Below, piece after piece: positions 1-12,000 of a stretch of DNA of 64,000 nucleotides. The notes under the pieces were generated by a model, which saw nothing but the letters and a program-made list of their open reading frames with translations, made no database searches and was not told the origin of the DNA. Within the stretch, counting starts at the first letter, position 1; every line of letters starts with the position of its first letter. The stretch comes from Strigops habroptila (Eukaryota; Chordata; Aves; Psittaciformes; Psittacidae): assembly GCF_004027225.2 (NCBI RefSeq), contig NC_044291.2, positions 9,222,707 to 9,286,706 of the forward strand, written 5' to 3'. Made by a program: the position numbers and the translations under genes.

Positions 1-1782
1 CGCCCCGGCTCCCTGCTGTCACCTTCATGCATAAAACACTTCCCTGTTGCCTGAGATCCCATCTCCTGGTGGCCTTGTCAAGGGACCTGCAGAGAGACAT
101 AAAAAATCCCTTGTAAATCTCTGGCCTCTTATCCTTGGAGCTTTACGGTGCCTCCAGAGCGCAGCTCTGCTGCTGTTCCTGCGTATTCAGGGTATGACAT
201 TTAGCTGAGGCAGGATGGAGGCCAACCTTCATCAGCCACCAGGTTGAACCCGCCTGGTTCCCAGCATGGAGCCCTGCCTGCGCTGGTCACCTTTCCTGTG
301 CCTGGTGTGGTAGAAACTGCAGAGGGTTCTCTTTGGTCCCCATTGCCCTGCCAGGATGGATTCTCTGTGGAAGGGAGGAACAGGATCCCTGCCTCAGTCC
401 TGAACAGATCCATGAGGGAATGTTGTGGCAGTGAATGTGGGGGAAAAGGGAGCTCGTGGAGGGGCCTGTGTGTGTTCCTGACCCAGCTTAGCTCTTGAGG
501 TTTTTCTTTGTTCTTTCCTTAAATTACAGTGTTGTTCAGCAGCTTTGAGGGAATGTATGAACGTGTTCAGGTGAAGAATGCCTGGGATGAGCAGGAGAGC
601 AAAAGGGGGAAAAGGGTGGGAGTGCAAGTGTCAGGATGACATGGTGTTTCTGTGACAGGAGGAGGACTGTAATCATGTACAGTTGGACAAATCACTGTGT
701 ATCCTCATCATTTGCCTGTGCTTGATGAGGAGCTGCAGCCTCATTCAGAGAGGAGACTGTTCATGGGACTGTCAATGCTGTTTGCTGTCATGGTACCTAG
801 GGAAGGAAATGCCATTATACAGGCTTAAAACACGTTTTCATGGAGATGCCTCTAGTTTGAATGAATGGAGGATGTTTCGTGGGGAAACTGAACCCTATCT
901 CATAGGGGTCACTCTTGCACTGGTAGCTTGAGGGTAGGTGAGAAGCCTCCTTGATCCCAACTCATTGCCGTGGAGTTCAGATCATCCTGAGCCTGTCTGC
1001 GGGGCAGCTCATGATGGAGCTTTGGTCAAGGAAGCCCAACTGTGCCTTGAAGCATGGATGGGTCACTGCACTATGGTACCCTAGGGTGGACAACAGGCTC
1101 AGATACAGCTTCATCATCCCAGTGAGACTTGGGATGATGCCATCAAGCCTGGATGTGCTGAGCACCTCTGTGGGAAGAGATGCCAGTTGGCGATGTTTGA
1201 GGGACCAGAGGAGAGAAGGGGACAGGGCCTGGACTTTGTGAGCAGCTCAGGATGCCGAAGTGCTCTGTGCTTGTTCTGATGGAGCTGTTGGTTTCACAAT
1301 CCTTGTTTAAGCTCTCCAGGCACGTGGTGACCTTGGGAGCATGTGATAAACTTGCAGCCAAATTGCTATATGCGATGGAGATGCTGAACTGGGAATTGGC
1401 GAGCTGGATTCCCTCTGGCTCTGGCAGGGAGGGACAGGAGTGGTGCCAGGGCAGAGCTGGGATCCAGCCAGCCCTGTATTACTGATGATATTACTCTTCA
1501 CTAAAGAGCTCCTGGGATTAGTTCTTCCTGGTCACAAGCTTTGCTCAGCAGCTTCTCTGCTCAGTGGGGAGAGGAGACCCTGTGGGATCAGTTCATCAAA
1601 AGGACATATATATGTGGGGAAAATAACCCCAAAGCGCCTCCTGAGAGCAGATCCAGAGCGTTAATGTTCCAGAGGCCTCAGAGTACTTAGAGCTGTCCCC
1701 AGGGAGAACTCCTACATCTTAATTTAACTTTACTATAATGCCTATGTCAGCTTCTCACAGTGGAAGCTAGAGAAGCAATTGC

Positions 1783-1817
1783 AGATCACCTTATCTGGGT
1801 CCCAGATAAGGTCATCT
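1783..1817. repeat. Near-perfect 35-nt palindrome with GATA sites
   Basis: The arms 1783-1799 and 1801-1817 are reverse complements around a single T at 1800, with one mismatched pair (1787/1813). The inner 12-bp arms are perfect. Each arm carries an AGATAAGG/CCTTATCT motif, the GATA-factor consensus. Function is unknown; it lies in a WHRN intron. Confidence 0.75.
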
Positions 1818-2236
1818 CTGTGCATGCTGCTTTAAATATACATATATACTTAATAACTATTGTTCTCATTAATTACTTGTGCTGGGGAAGGCAGCTGGTA
1901 ACGGAATGGTAACAGAGGCTGGATTTCCCTAAGGCATCAGGATCTCTTCCAGTGGCAGAGTTTGGGCTGAGGGGGAACCAGCAGTGCTGCTCGCTTCCGG
2001 CATCGGTCCCATCCTGCTCTGAGTCTTCTCCAATGTGCAGAAACTGCTCAGTCTCAGGTTCAGCCCATACTGGGATTCCTCCTGGGTATGTCACTACCCA
2101 CCTTTCCTCCCTACTCTGCTTCACTCTGTTCTTTCCCTGGATGACGGGGAGAGTGTATTTTCTCTGTTAGCATTGCCTTAACACTGCTGCAGTTCAGGAG
2201 ATAATAGAACAGTCCCAGCTTTCTTACCAGCTTTTT

Positions 2237-2716
2237 ATGGAATCCCAGCCTGGTTTGGGTTTAAGGGAGCTTAAAGCTCCTCCAGTTCCAACCCCTGCCA
2301 CGGGCAGGGACACCTTCCACTAGAGCAGGTTGCTCCAAGCCCCTGTGTCCAACCTGGCCTTGAACACTGCCAGGGATGGGGCAGCCACAGCTTCTCTGGG
2401 CACCCTGTGCCAGTGCCTCAGCACCCTCACAGGGAAGAACTTCTGCCTTATATCTAACCTGAATTTCCCCTGTTTCAGTTTGAACCCATCACCCCTTGTC
2501 CTATCGCTACAGTCCCTGATGAAGATCCCTCTCCGGCATCCTTGTAGCCCCCTTCAGACACTGGAAGCTGCTCTGGGTTCTCCACACAGCTTCTCTTCTC
2601 CAGGCTCAACAGCCCCAATGTTCTCAGCCTGTCTTCATACAGGAGGTGCTCCAGCCCCTGATCGTCTTCGTGGCCTCCTCTGGATTTCCTCCAACAGCTT
2701 CACGTCCTTATGTTGC
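2237..2716 (-). mobile_element. CR1 LINE 3' fragment
   Basis: This is a 5'-truncated CR1 in antisense orientation to WHRN. On the minus strand it encodes the degraded end of the CR1 reverse-transcriptase ORF and ends near AATCCCAGCC. It extends further 5' than most copies in the window and ends only about 160 bp before a WHRN exon. Confidence 0.9.
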
Positions 2717-2875
2717 CTTCCTTATGTAGCTCAGTCATTCAGCTGGTGAATTTTGAGTAGCTTGAAATCTTTCCACCTCAAGGCAGAGCAAAGCCACACC
2801 ATCCTGGAGTCCTAAGTCAGACTGCCTTCCCCCTCCACAGGCATTGACTCTCTGCTCTCTTTGGTTGTCTTCCAG

Positions 2876-3091
2876 GTGCTGAAGGGCTGCAAGAAGCTGA
2901 ACCTGTCTGTGCACTCCGTGGGCCGCATCCCAGGGGGGTATGTCACCAACCACATCTACACGTGGGTGGACCCGCAGGGCCGCAGCGTGTCCCCGCCGGT
3001 GGGTCTGCCACACCACCAGCACAGCTCCCTGCGCAAGGACAGCGAGAAGAGGAGCCACCTCCAGCTCCTGCAGGAGGGAGATGAGAAAAAG
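2876..3091 (+). CDS. WHRN: WHRN exon: end of PDZ1 and linker
   Basis: 72 codons, phase 0 at both ends, flanked by tcttccag and gtgagc. It starts [12 protein letters not shown], the last strand of PDZ1, and continues with the conserved [18 protein letters not shown] block and a charged linker ending GDEKK. This is the first coding exon visible in the window. Confidence 0.96.
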
Positions 3092-6000
3092 GTGAGCACA
3101 GGGATCTGGCACAGCCCTGGGGGTCTCTCCTGGTTACCTGTTACCATGTAGGTGCCAAGCCTTATACATCTCATTCATGTGATATCTCCATGGGGATAGC
3201 CTGTCTCTCCTTCAGGATATACTGGATACTGTTTTTACCCTTGGTCCGGAGCTTTCCCTCTGTCTCCCACAAGGAGTCGTAGAATCCCAGACTGGTTTTT
3301 GTTGGAAGGGAGCTTAAAGCTCATTCAGTTCCAACCCCCTGCCATGAGCAGGGACACCTCCTAATTCCCAGTACTCTTACTGTGAGCCTGCCCTCCCTTG
3401 AAACACGCTTTATTATACGTGAAGCCAGCACTTCAAGTTCAAGTTTAAATCCTGACTTCAGGGATTTAGTGTTTCTTCTCCATTGTGCTTCCTGTGCCCA
3501 AACAGACCTAGAGACTGGTAGATGCAGAGCAGCAGTGCCTCTTGCACTGGAGGCAGAGGCTGGAGGGACAGACTCTCTCCGTAATGATGGATAGGGAACT
3601 TGTTTGTCCTGTACAACCAGGACATGGTGTGGCCTCGCTGGCGTTCGTGGGATACTGGCATCTGAGTGAGCATTGTGCTTTTCCCAAAGGCACAATGTTG
3701 CTTGGAGCCTATTTCCATCCTGTTACCCTGAGGTCTCTATGAGGGTGCTGAGGCGCTGGCACAGGGTGCCCAGAGAAGCTGTGGCTGCCCCATCCCTGGC
3801 AGTGTTCAAGGCCAGGTTGGACACAGGGGCTTGGAGCAACCTGCTCTAGTGGAAGGTGTCCCTGCCCGTGGCAGGGGTTGGAACTGGAGAAGCTTTAAGG
3901 TCCTTTCCAACACAAACCAGTCTGGGATCCTATGATTGTATGCCCAAAGTGTCCTCATCTCTGCCTGAAGGGGTCTGTAAGCTGGAGCTTTCCACCTCAG
4001 CCAGAGAGGAAACAAATCTAACCAAGGCTGAGGCAGTTTGCTGATGCAATATTCGTGTGGGCCATAAGGGAGAAGGCCCCATTACTTTAAGGAGAAGAGA
4101 AAAGCAGCCGCTGCTGGCTTGCTGGTATCCCCTACCCCTCCATGTCACCTTGATACAGCAGGCAGCAGCTCTTTGAAGCTGGAGGTAGGTGTTTCTCTGC
4201 ACATTGTTCCTTTAGTTCTTGCTGTGTATCCAAATGAAATGCTTAGAAGCCTGTATGTGTCCCTGCCCTGTGCCTTGTGTGGCATCAGACAGCCCCTTCC
4301 CAGCAATCCCTGCAGAGATGGGATTACACATGCCCTGGCTGTCCCTGGGCATCTTGGCTGTGTATGGACCAGTTACCACACCAAAGCACCCTCCTCTGGG
4401 CTGCTCTTGCTCCTGAGCTCCTCAGGGGGTGCACAGGAAAAATCCAACTGATCTTTGCAAGTTAAAAGACCTTTAATTACAGCAGCTTAATCTGCTTTGG
4501 AGGGGAATGAAGCCAAGTTGAATGAAGGCCACATTAAACTTTGAAGAGCATCCGTGCTGGGCTTGCCTGCCTGTTGGAAACGCTCACAACCAAGATGTGA
4601 GGGGTCCACAGCTCCAAGTGGTGCCATTCTAGCTGAGCCAGGCTGCAGGACCTTGGCTCACAGAAGTGGTTGCCCATGTCCTGAGCTGTGCTTCTCTGCT
4701 GCCATTGCTGTGATGCCTCTCTGTGGCAGCACCGCATTGCAGAGCCAGCCTTGGGTGGAATGCCTGGTCTTTGTGGTGCTACCAGCTTGTGGCTTGCTGG
4801 CTTCAGGACCTTGTGCCCTCATGTGAGGAGCAGTGAAGAGCTTCATTCTTCTGCCTTTTCCAAAATCTGAGCTTGTTCTTCCATTTCTGGGTGCTGCTTC
4901 ACACAGTCAGACACCCCTTTGACTTCTTGGAGTAGAGGGTTGTGCTTTGACCCCTGGGTGGGTGGGTGAAGGTCCCTCTAGTAATCTGGGAAGAGTCAAT
5001 GACAGTTGCAGGAGATATTTGAAGCTTGCAGCAATGGTGTACAAAGATCTGACACAGAGGGGACTGCTGGCATCATGAGGACAGGCAGCATGCAGCCCTC
5101 TCTTGGCACCACTGCTCTCCCTCGTGTCAGACATTGGTCTCCCCAGTGTAGTTTCAGGGGTTCAGGAGGGCTTTCAGCAGTAGCTGTTAGCACTGGTAGG
5201 ATCTGAGGATGCTCAGAGCAGCATGCTGACCCTTCCACTCCTTGCCCTGCCTTAAGCCTGCCTCCAAACCCAGCTCCTCCTCACAATCCTGCCCATTGGT
5301 GTCAGTGTGCAAGGCTTGGTTACAATAACCTCCACTCCTGAATTCCCATCTGCAAGACCTGCAAAAGACAATTAATGGATGCTACAACTCAAATCATAGA
5401 ATAGTTTGGGTTGGAAAGGAACTTAAGATCATCCAGTTCCGACCCCCTGCCACAGGCAGGGGCACCTTCCACTAGAGCAGGTTGCTCCAAGCCCCTGTGT
5501 CCAACCTGGCCTTGAACACTGCCAGGGATGGGGCAGCCACAGCTTCTCTGGGCACCCTGTGCCAGCGCCTCAGCACCCTCACAGGGAAGAACTTCTTCCT
5601 TAGATCTAACCTGAACTTCCCCTGTTTCAGTTTAAACCCATCACCCCTTGTCCTATCACTACGGTCCCTGATGAAGAGGACCAAGGCCACCAGACCCTTC
5701 TGTACCCAGAGGTGCCTTGCTTTGATCCCCATGATCAAGCTTGCTGCAGTAAGGAGAGCCTGACCTGGCTGGTAGATTTGAGAGGGGTTATTTGCTGTGA
5801 CTGCCCATGTCATTTGCTCAACTCCTGCTTTAGGGCATGAATTAGCTGAGCTGCTTTGTCCTGATGTACTGTGGAACATCATGAGATGCAAATGTGTCCC
5901 AGAGCACAGGAACAGCCTGCCTCTATTTTTTTCCCTCTTTATTTGTATATGTAGACTTATATCTATTTAACTGTTGAAAGTAGGGTCATTCTGTTCACAA

Positions 6001-9000
6001 ATACATAAATAAATGCAACATACCCCTGGTGAATTCAGCCCAGTCAACCATAACTCACAGGTACTGCTGAGATCAATTGATATCTGGATGGTTTTCCATT
6101 CTGAGCGAAGGGCTGGGATTAGTTGGTTATTTCCCACCTACCCCCCACCATTTCTAATTGATCTGATTGCCCTAGAATACGTATGCAAAAGCTTTCAAAC
6201 AGGGAAAATACAGCAGAGATCAGGCTTCAGCCCTACAGCTGAAGTGATGTAAACTGGGTCGTTTTTAATGCATTGAGGTGCTGCTGTAGTTAACCTGATG
6301 TTTCCAGCTTTTACAAGGGTAGATTCAAGGGTGGTGGAGGCATCCTGCATACATCAGGCAATAGAGATATCCTGTCTGGCTACGTTTCCCTCCATACATC
6401 TGTTCTGTATGTGAAAGGATGGGGTTTGTAGCATAGTTTAACAAGTTTGCTTATCTGTAGGCAGAAGCATTAATTATCAAAAGGCTTGAAATGGAAACTG
6501 CTGCTGCTGGTGTGTGTGTGATGGGGTAACCGATCCGTCTGGTGGAGGAGGGATCCGTGTACCTGGCCTAGGGCTGGCAGATGCCTGGTCCAAGGATTTA
6601 CACTGCATTTTAACTGGGAATACTGGGATTCTTTCACTGTCAGATGTGGGCAAAGCCATTATGGGGATTTGGGAAGTTAGCAGTGGACTGTCAGCTGCCC
6701 ATTGGCTTTGCTTTCACCATCCTGGTGTCCCCAGCATAAGAAGGACATGGAGCTGTTGGAGCAAGTCCAGAGGAGGCCACGAGAATGATCAGGGGCACCT
6801 CCAGTATGAAGACAGGCTGAGCAAGTTGGGGCTGTTGAGCCTGGAGAAGAGAAGCTGCATGGAGACCTCAGAGCAGCTTCCAGTGTCTGAAGGGGGCTAC
6901 AAGGATGCTGGGGAGGGACTCTTCATCAGGGACTGCATGATGGATTTTTCATCATGGAAAGCATGAGAATGTGCAACAACTTGCATATCTCCTTCATCAC
7001 TCCATTCCCTTTAATTCTTGCGTAGAATCATAGAATGGTTAGCATAGAAAGGACCTTAAGATCATCTAGTTCCCACCCCCCCTTCTTGTGCCTTCTCATG
7101 AGATATCATTTGTGTCAGATCGGGTCTACACTGAATAACTAGCCCAGTTCTCAGCCTTCACCTCCTGCTCGTGCACACAGAATAGCCTCTGAGCCAAGCC
7201 TGGTCCAAGCTGAATTTTGGCCTAGAACCAAACTGGAACAGGGTCACAGAATCATAGAATGATTTGCGTTGGAAAGGACTTTAAGATCATCCAGTTCCAA
7301 CACCCTGCCATGGGCAGGGATGCATCACACCAGACCATATTGCCCAAGACTCTGTCCAACCTGGCCTTGAACACTGCCAGGGATGGATCATTCACCATGT
7401 GTTGTCTGTGGCAGGTTGAACAGATGACTCTGTTTCCTCAGGTTTCTTGTGATTAGTTTCCTCATTAAGGGCAGCCTTCCCTGTAGTCGGAATCAGTGGA
7501 TCCAGAGTTTCCTCAGTGCCCATCTCCCCATAGGTGAAGTAGCTGGTGCTGGTGGTCAGTAATAAGCATGATTTGTACAATCTGTCCAGTGAAGTCCTCT
7601 GATTTTTTTCACCACATCAAGGACCACTTGTGCTGTGAATTGTCATTGATGTCCTTCTGGGATCAAGAGCTTATTCCATTAAAAGCACTTTGGAGACCAT
7701 CAGCCAGCAGCAACTTGTAGGTGCTGCTGAGCTGGGAGGAAAATGAACTGTGCAAAATGCTCTGCAAATGTTGGGCTGCTAATTCTCTGAGAAACACCAT
7801 TTCATCAGCTGAATCGTGGCTCTAATGTGCTTATTGCCAGCGGAGCTGCTTATTCCTTTAAGCTTTTGGTGCAGCAGAAGAAGGAAAAGATACACAAAGA
7901 GAGTGTGAGCATCTCCTTGCCTTCAGGCAGTTCTGTTTCCACAAGTAGCTGTTATTATTATAATTTTCAAAAGAAGAAAAATTTTATCTGTGATAACACT
8001 GCCTGGCTTAAATGTTCGAGGCACTAATGGTGCCTACTTGAGCATGAAGGATAAGAGATGCAGGAGAGATAGGAAAAATTTCTTTCTATTAGGTTGTAAT
8101 GACATTTGCAGAGTGAAGTGACAGAGCTCACCACGTCTCCCACTGTTTGCTTGCTCTGACCTTGCTGGGTTTGCTCTGCTTTACAGCAAGAAGCATATTC
8201 CGTGTGCTCAGAGGTATGTGGTTAGTTCCCTGTGGTGACTGAGGTATGTGACATGAGCCACTGGTCCCCAGTTCACTGGGGATTAAAGGTATCCTTCTGT
8301 CTGTAGCAGCGTCCCAACAGACTTAACCCAAAATGTGCTCCTTGGGTCAGAGCTCAGCTCACCTCATCCTGGTGGGCAGCAGAGCATCTCCTTGTTGTTG
8401 CAGGCACTGTAGGCAGAAGAACCTGGAGAGGGGCTTTGGACAAGGGCCTGTAGGGCTAGGACAGGGGGAATGGCTTTAACCTGCCAGAGGGGAGATTGAG
8501 ATGAGCTCTGAGGCAGAAGCTCTTCCCTGTGAGGGTGCTGAGGCGCTGGCACAGGGTGCCCAGAGAAGCTGTGGCTGCCCCATCCCTGGCAGTGTTCAAG
8601 GCCAGGTTGGACACAGGGGCTTGGAGCAACCTGCTCTAGTGGAAGGTGTCCCTGCCTGTGGCAGGGGTTTGGAACTGGATTAGCTTTAAGGTCCCTTCAA
8701 CCCAAACCAGGCTGGGATTCTGTGTACTGCATCTGCACTCTTGGGGGTTGCTGCCAGTGGAACTGTGACAGCCAAGCCTCCAGCATGGCCTTACAAATCC
8801 TGCCCTGGATGGGAGGGTTGGTGTCGAGGCAGCTCTGATGGATCCAGCACCCCCAGCAGCTGCGACTGCTGCTCCCAGTGCCTCAGGTAATGGCTGTGAG
8901 CTGGCTCTGGGCTCCTGTGAGCTGTGCCTGCACGTTTGCAGGATGTCTAGACATAAGCCAGTGGGGTTTCCTTGGTAAGCAGGAGGAGGATGAGCCCTGT

Positions 9001-12000
9001 GAGTCTCCTTAAGTGTTGTTTCTGTTGTGTGGTAACACTAATGGCATGGAAATAGCTGTCAGCATGGGCAAAACCTTCCCATGCGCTCCTGCAGCTGTGT
9101 GCTGAGTCGTGCTGAGGGAGAGTAATTCTTGTCTGGAAGTGGGTTTTTTAATGGTAAAATTGAATCTATCAACAGGTAATTGCATAAACCCAGGGAAATG
9201 AAATCCTATGTAAAAACCAGCTCAGAGAAAATGCCTCATTGATGGTGGCATTTATTTCTCCTTGATTTCCTGCTATAGGAGGTGGTGGATGCTTCAGCGT
9301 TGAAATTGAAATTAAAAGTGTGACCTTGATCTTCCCAATGTGTCTGTTGTAGCCTGGGGCTGGATACAGCCCTGGTACAGGGAGGTGGGGAGTGCACACC
9401 ATCGGTGCTATGGTGAGCCTGGAAATACCCGGCCCCCCTCAGCAAGGTACGAGGGGTACCTTGCATGGGAGTCCTCAGTTTCCCCATCCCTCCCCCCCGA
9501 AAAGCACAGCCCTGCTTGCTGCCTCTGGTTTAGGATGCTGTTGGGGCAGTTGTGCTTTTAACAGCTGGGAATGATCCCAGTTCTGCCTGATTCCAACCAC
9601 TGAGGGATCCTAGAATGGTTTGTGCTGGAAGGGACCTTAAAGCTCCTCCAGCTCCAACCCCCTGCCACGGGCAGGGACACCTTCCACTAGAGCAGGTTGC
9701 TCCAAGCCCCTGTGTCCAACCTGGCCTTGAACACTGCCAGGGATGGGGCAGCCACAGCTTCTCTGGGCACCCTGTGCCAGCGCCTCAGCACCCTCACAGG
9801 GAAGAGCTTCTGCCTCAGAGCTCATCTCAATCTCCCCTCTGGCAGGTTAAAGCCATTCCCCTTGTCCTGTCCCTACAGGCCCTTGTCCAAAGCCCCTCTC
9901 CAGGTTTCCTGGAGCCCGTTTAGGCACTGGAGCTGCTCTAAGGTCTCCCGAGAGCCTTCTTTTCAGGTACAGCTTCACTCTGAGCTTCAGCCTGGCAGCA
10001 GAACACAGGGAGAGTTGAGGAGGGAAGAAACATAAAGTGGGAATGTAACCAAAATGTCCTCTTTGGGAGTAAGACCTGGCACAGAAGTGTTGATGACGTG
10101 TACAAACCTGCTTACCTGAGTGGAAAAGCCCAAGCAGAAGGGCTTGCTCCAGGAAATGGTGTGTTTTGGGTCTGTTCCTAGAGTCAGCCCTTTCCATTGT
10201 GGCAGGATCAAGTCACAGTGGTGGGAACCACTGGAAACAGCAGCCTGGTTGCAGTGGACAACCATGCTCCCTCCTTGGGTAGCATGGCTTGACTTGTGCT
10301 TCCCTGTCACCCATAGCCATGTGTGGAGCATGGGAGAGGGGACCTCAAGGATGGCAGAGGGTGCAGATAGTGCTGTGCTTGGGACAACTAGTACCATGGT
10401 GCCAACCCCACTGAGCACCATCTCTGCCCTGTGCCCTGGCAGTGGCAACAGCCTCTTCCCTGGGAAACAGTGTGCAAAACAGTCTCCCCTCTTATCCCTA
10501 AGCCCTTAACATGGAGTGACTCAGCCTTTGCTTCATCCTGCAAGCAGCTTATGTCTGCTTTGGCTTCCTCAAGGCTTTCTCTCTGCTCCTCCTTCCTCCC
10601 TCCTTGCTCTGCAGCCAGCTGAAGCCGAGCCCCCTGCCTGCAGCCCTTGCTGTATTCCTCAGCTCTTCCCTAAATCTGCAGTTTGTCTGGAAGCCAAATG
10701 CTCCCAGAGCTGTTATTTCCCTGGCCCCTGCTGCTGCTGCCACTCTTTTCCCAACAGCCTCAGCTGCTATTGTGATTTCCACAGGGTTTATTCCAAGAGA
10801 CGCAGGTATTAGTCGATTAAGAAATGCAATTAAGCCTCAACAACCCAACGTTGTGGCATTGCCAGCAGCGGTGTGGGTTTAACTAGTGCTTAGGTTTATT
10901 CACACAGCTTTGGGTTGCTGGAAGGTCCTTTCAGCCTCTGGTCCTTGGGGCTGGATCATTGCTTTCTGCTCCGCAGGCTGGGTTTGCCTGGGATGTGTGT
11001 AAATGAACCAGCTCACGCAGCAGCACCTCGGGTTTGTAGGGAGTATCTCTTACTCCACCTGATGATATTGGGGTGGGGAGAGCAGCTTCTCAGCTTACCA
11101 GCACCTTGGGATAGTGTTAAAGGGAAATGTAAATGCCTTCAATGCGGAGCTACCGTCCTGCTAACTCCAATGAAATGTTGCAGTATGTGCTGGCTCTTCT
11201 GGGCAGGCTGGGTGGAAATACTGTCCTGGCATTATTAAATAGAGATCATAAAACACATGGCTGTGTGCAGGAGCCATGGGTGCCATCTGTGCCTTTAGCT
11301 GAACACACCCTGAGGCCATGTACCTCTAAAGCATCCTTCAGCCATAGACAGCCCTGAGCGTTTGTGTGGGCACAGGGAGATGGACAAGCCCAGGGAACCA
11401 CAGGAGCAGCTTGACTTTTCCCTGTGAGGGTGCTGAGGCGCTGGCACAGGGTGCCCAGAGAAGCTGTGGCTGCCCCATCCCTGGCAGTGTTCAAGGCCAG
11501 GTTGGACACAGGGGCTTGGAGCAACCTGCTCTAGTGGAAGGTGTCTGTGCCCGTGGCAGGGGGTTGGAACTGGAGGAGCTTTGAGGTCCCTTCCAAAGCA
11601 AACCGGTCTCAGATTGTATAAACCTTCTCTTCTCCCTCCTCTGCATTGCAGCAGGGAGGTGATATCCCTGGTTTCAAGCTCTGTCTGGGGCTGTGGTTGT
11701 CTGGAGGTACCTACAGAAGGGGCTTTGCCCCAGCGTGTGGAGAGTTGGTGGCAGCAGGGGAGACACCACATAAATGACTGTTCCTGTTCCTCTGCAGGTG
11801 AATCTGGTCCTGAATGAAGGGAAATCTTTGGGCCTCATGATCCGAGGAGGGGCAGAGTATTCCCTGGGCATCTACATCACCGGTGTGGATAAAGGCTCTG
11901 AAGCAGAGAGCACTGGCTTAAAGGTAAGAACAACCCTACAGTGGGCTGGGATGGGAGATAGAGAGATTGAGCTTCATACACTGAGAGTGCAAGGCTGTGT

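Larger units (their letters stand above)
1..2875 (+). other. WHRN: WHRN intron (5' side, runs off the window)
   Basis: No exon was recognised here. Mammalian whirlin has the rest of PDZ1 in the preceding exon, and nothing resembling it is seen, so that exon lies upstream of the window. The region holds an imperfect 35-nt palindrome at 1783-1817 and a long antisense CR1 copy at 2237-2716. Confidence 0.7.
3092..11797 (+). other. WHRN: WHRN intron (8.7 kb)
   Basis: No additional exon was recognised. The intron holds nine CR1 3' fragments, listed separately, and a 9-bp-arm hairpin at 9442-9464. A non-repetitive AT-richer stretch near 10780-10885 could be conserved non-coding sequence, but I cannot test that. 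The many short open frames here are CR1 shadows or chance. Confidence 0.75.

Noticed and set aside
9637-9825. Repeated peptide families of 60-130 codons found at many loci (for example starting [12 protein letters not shown] or [13 protein letters not shown])
   Set aside because: They are translations of the CR1 3' tail in one or the other orientation, not a gene family.
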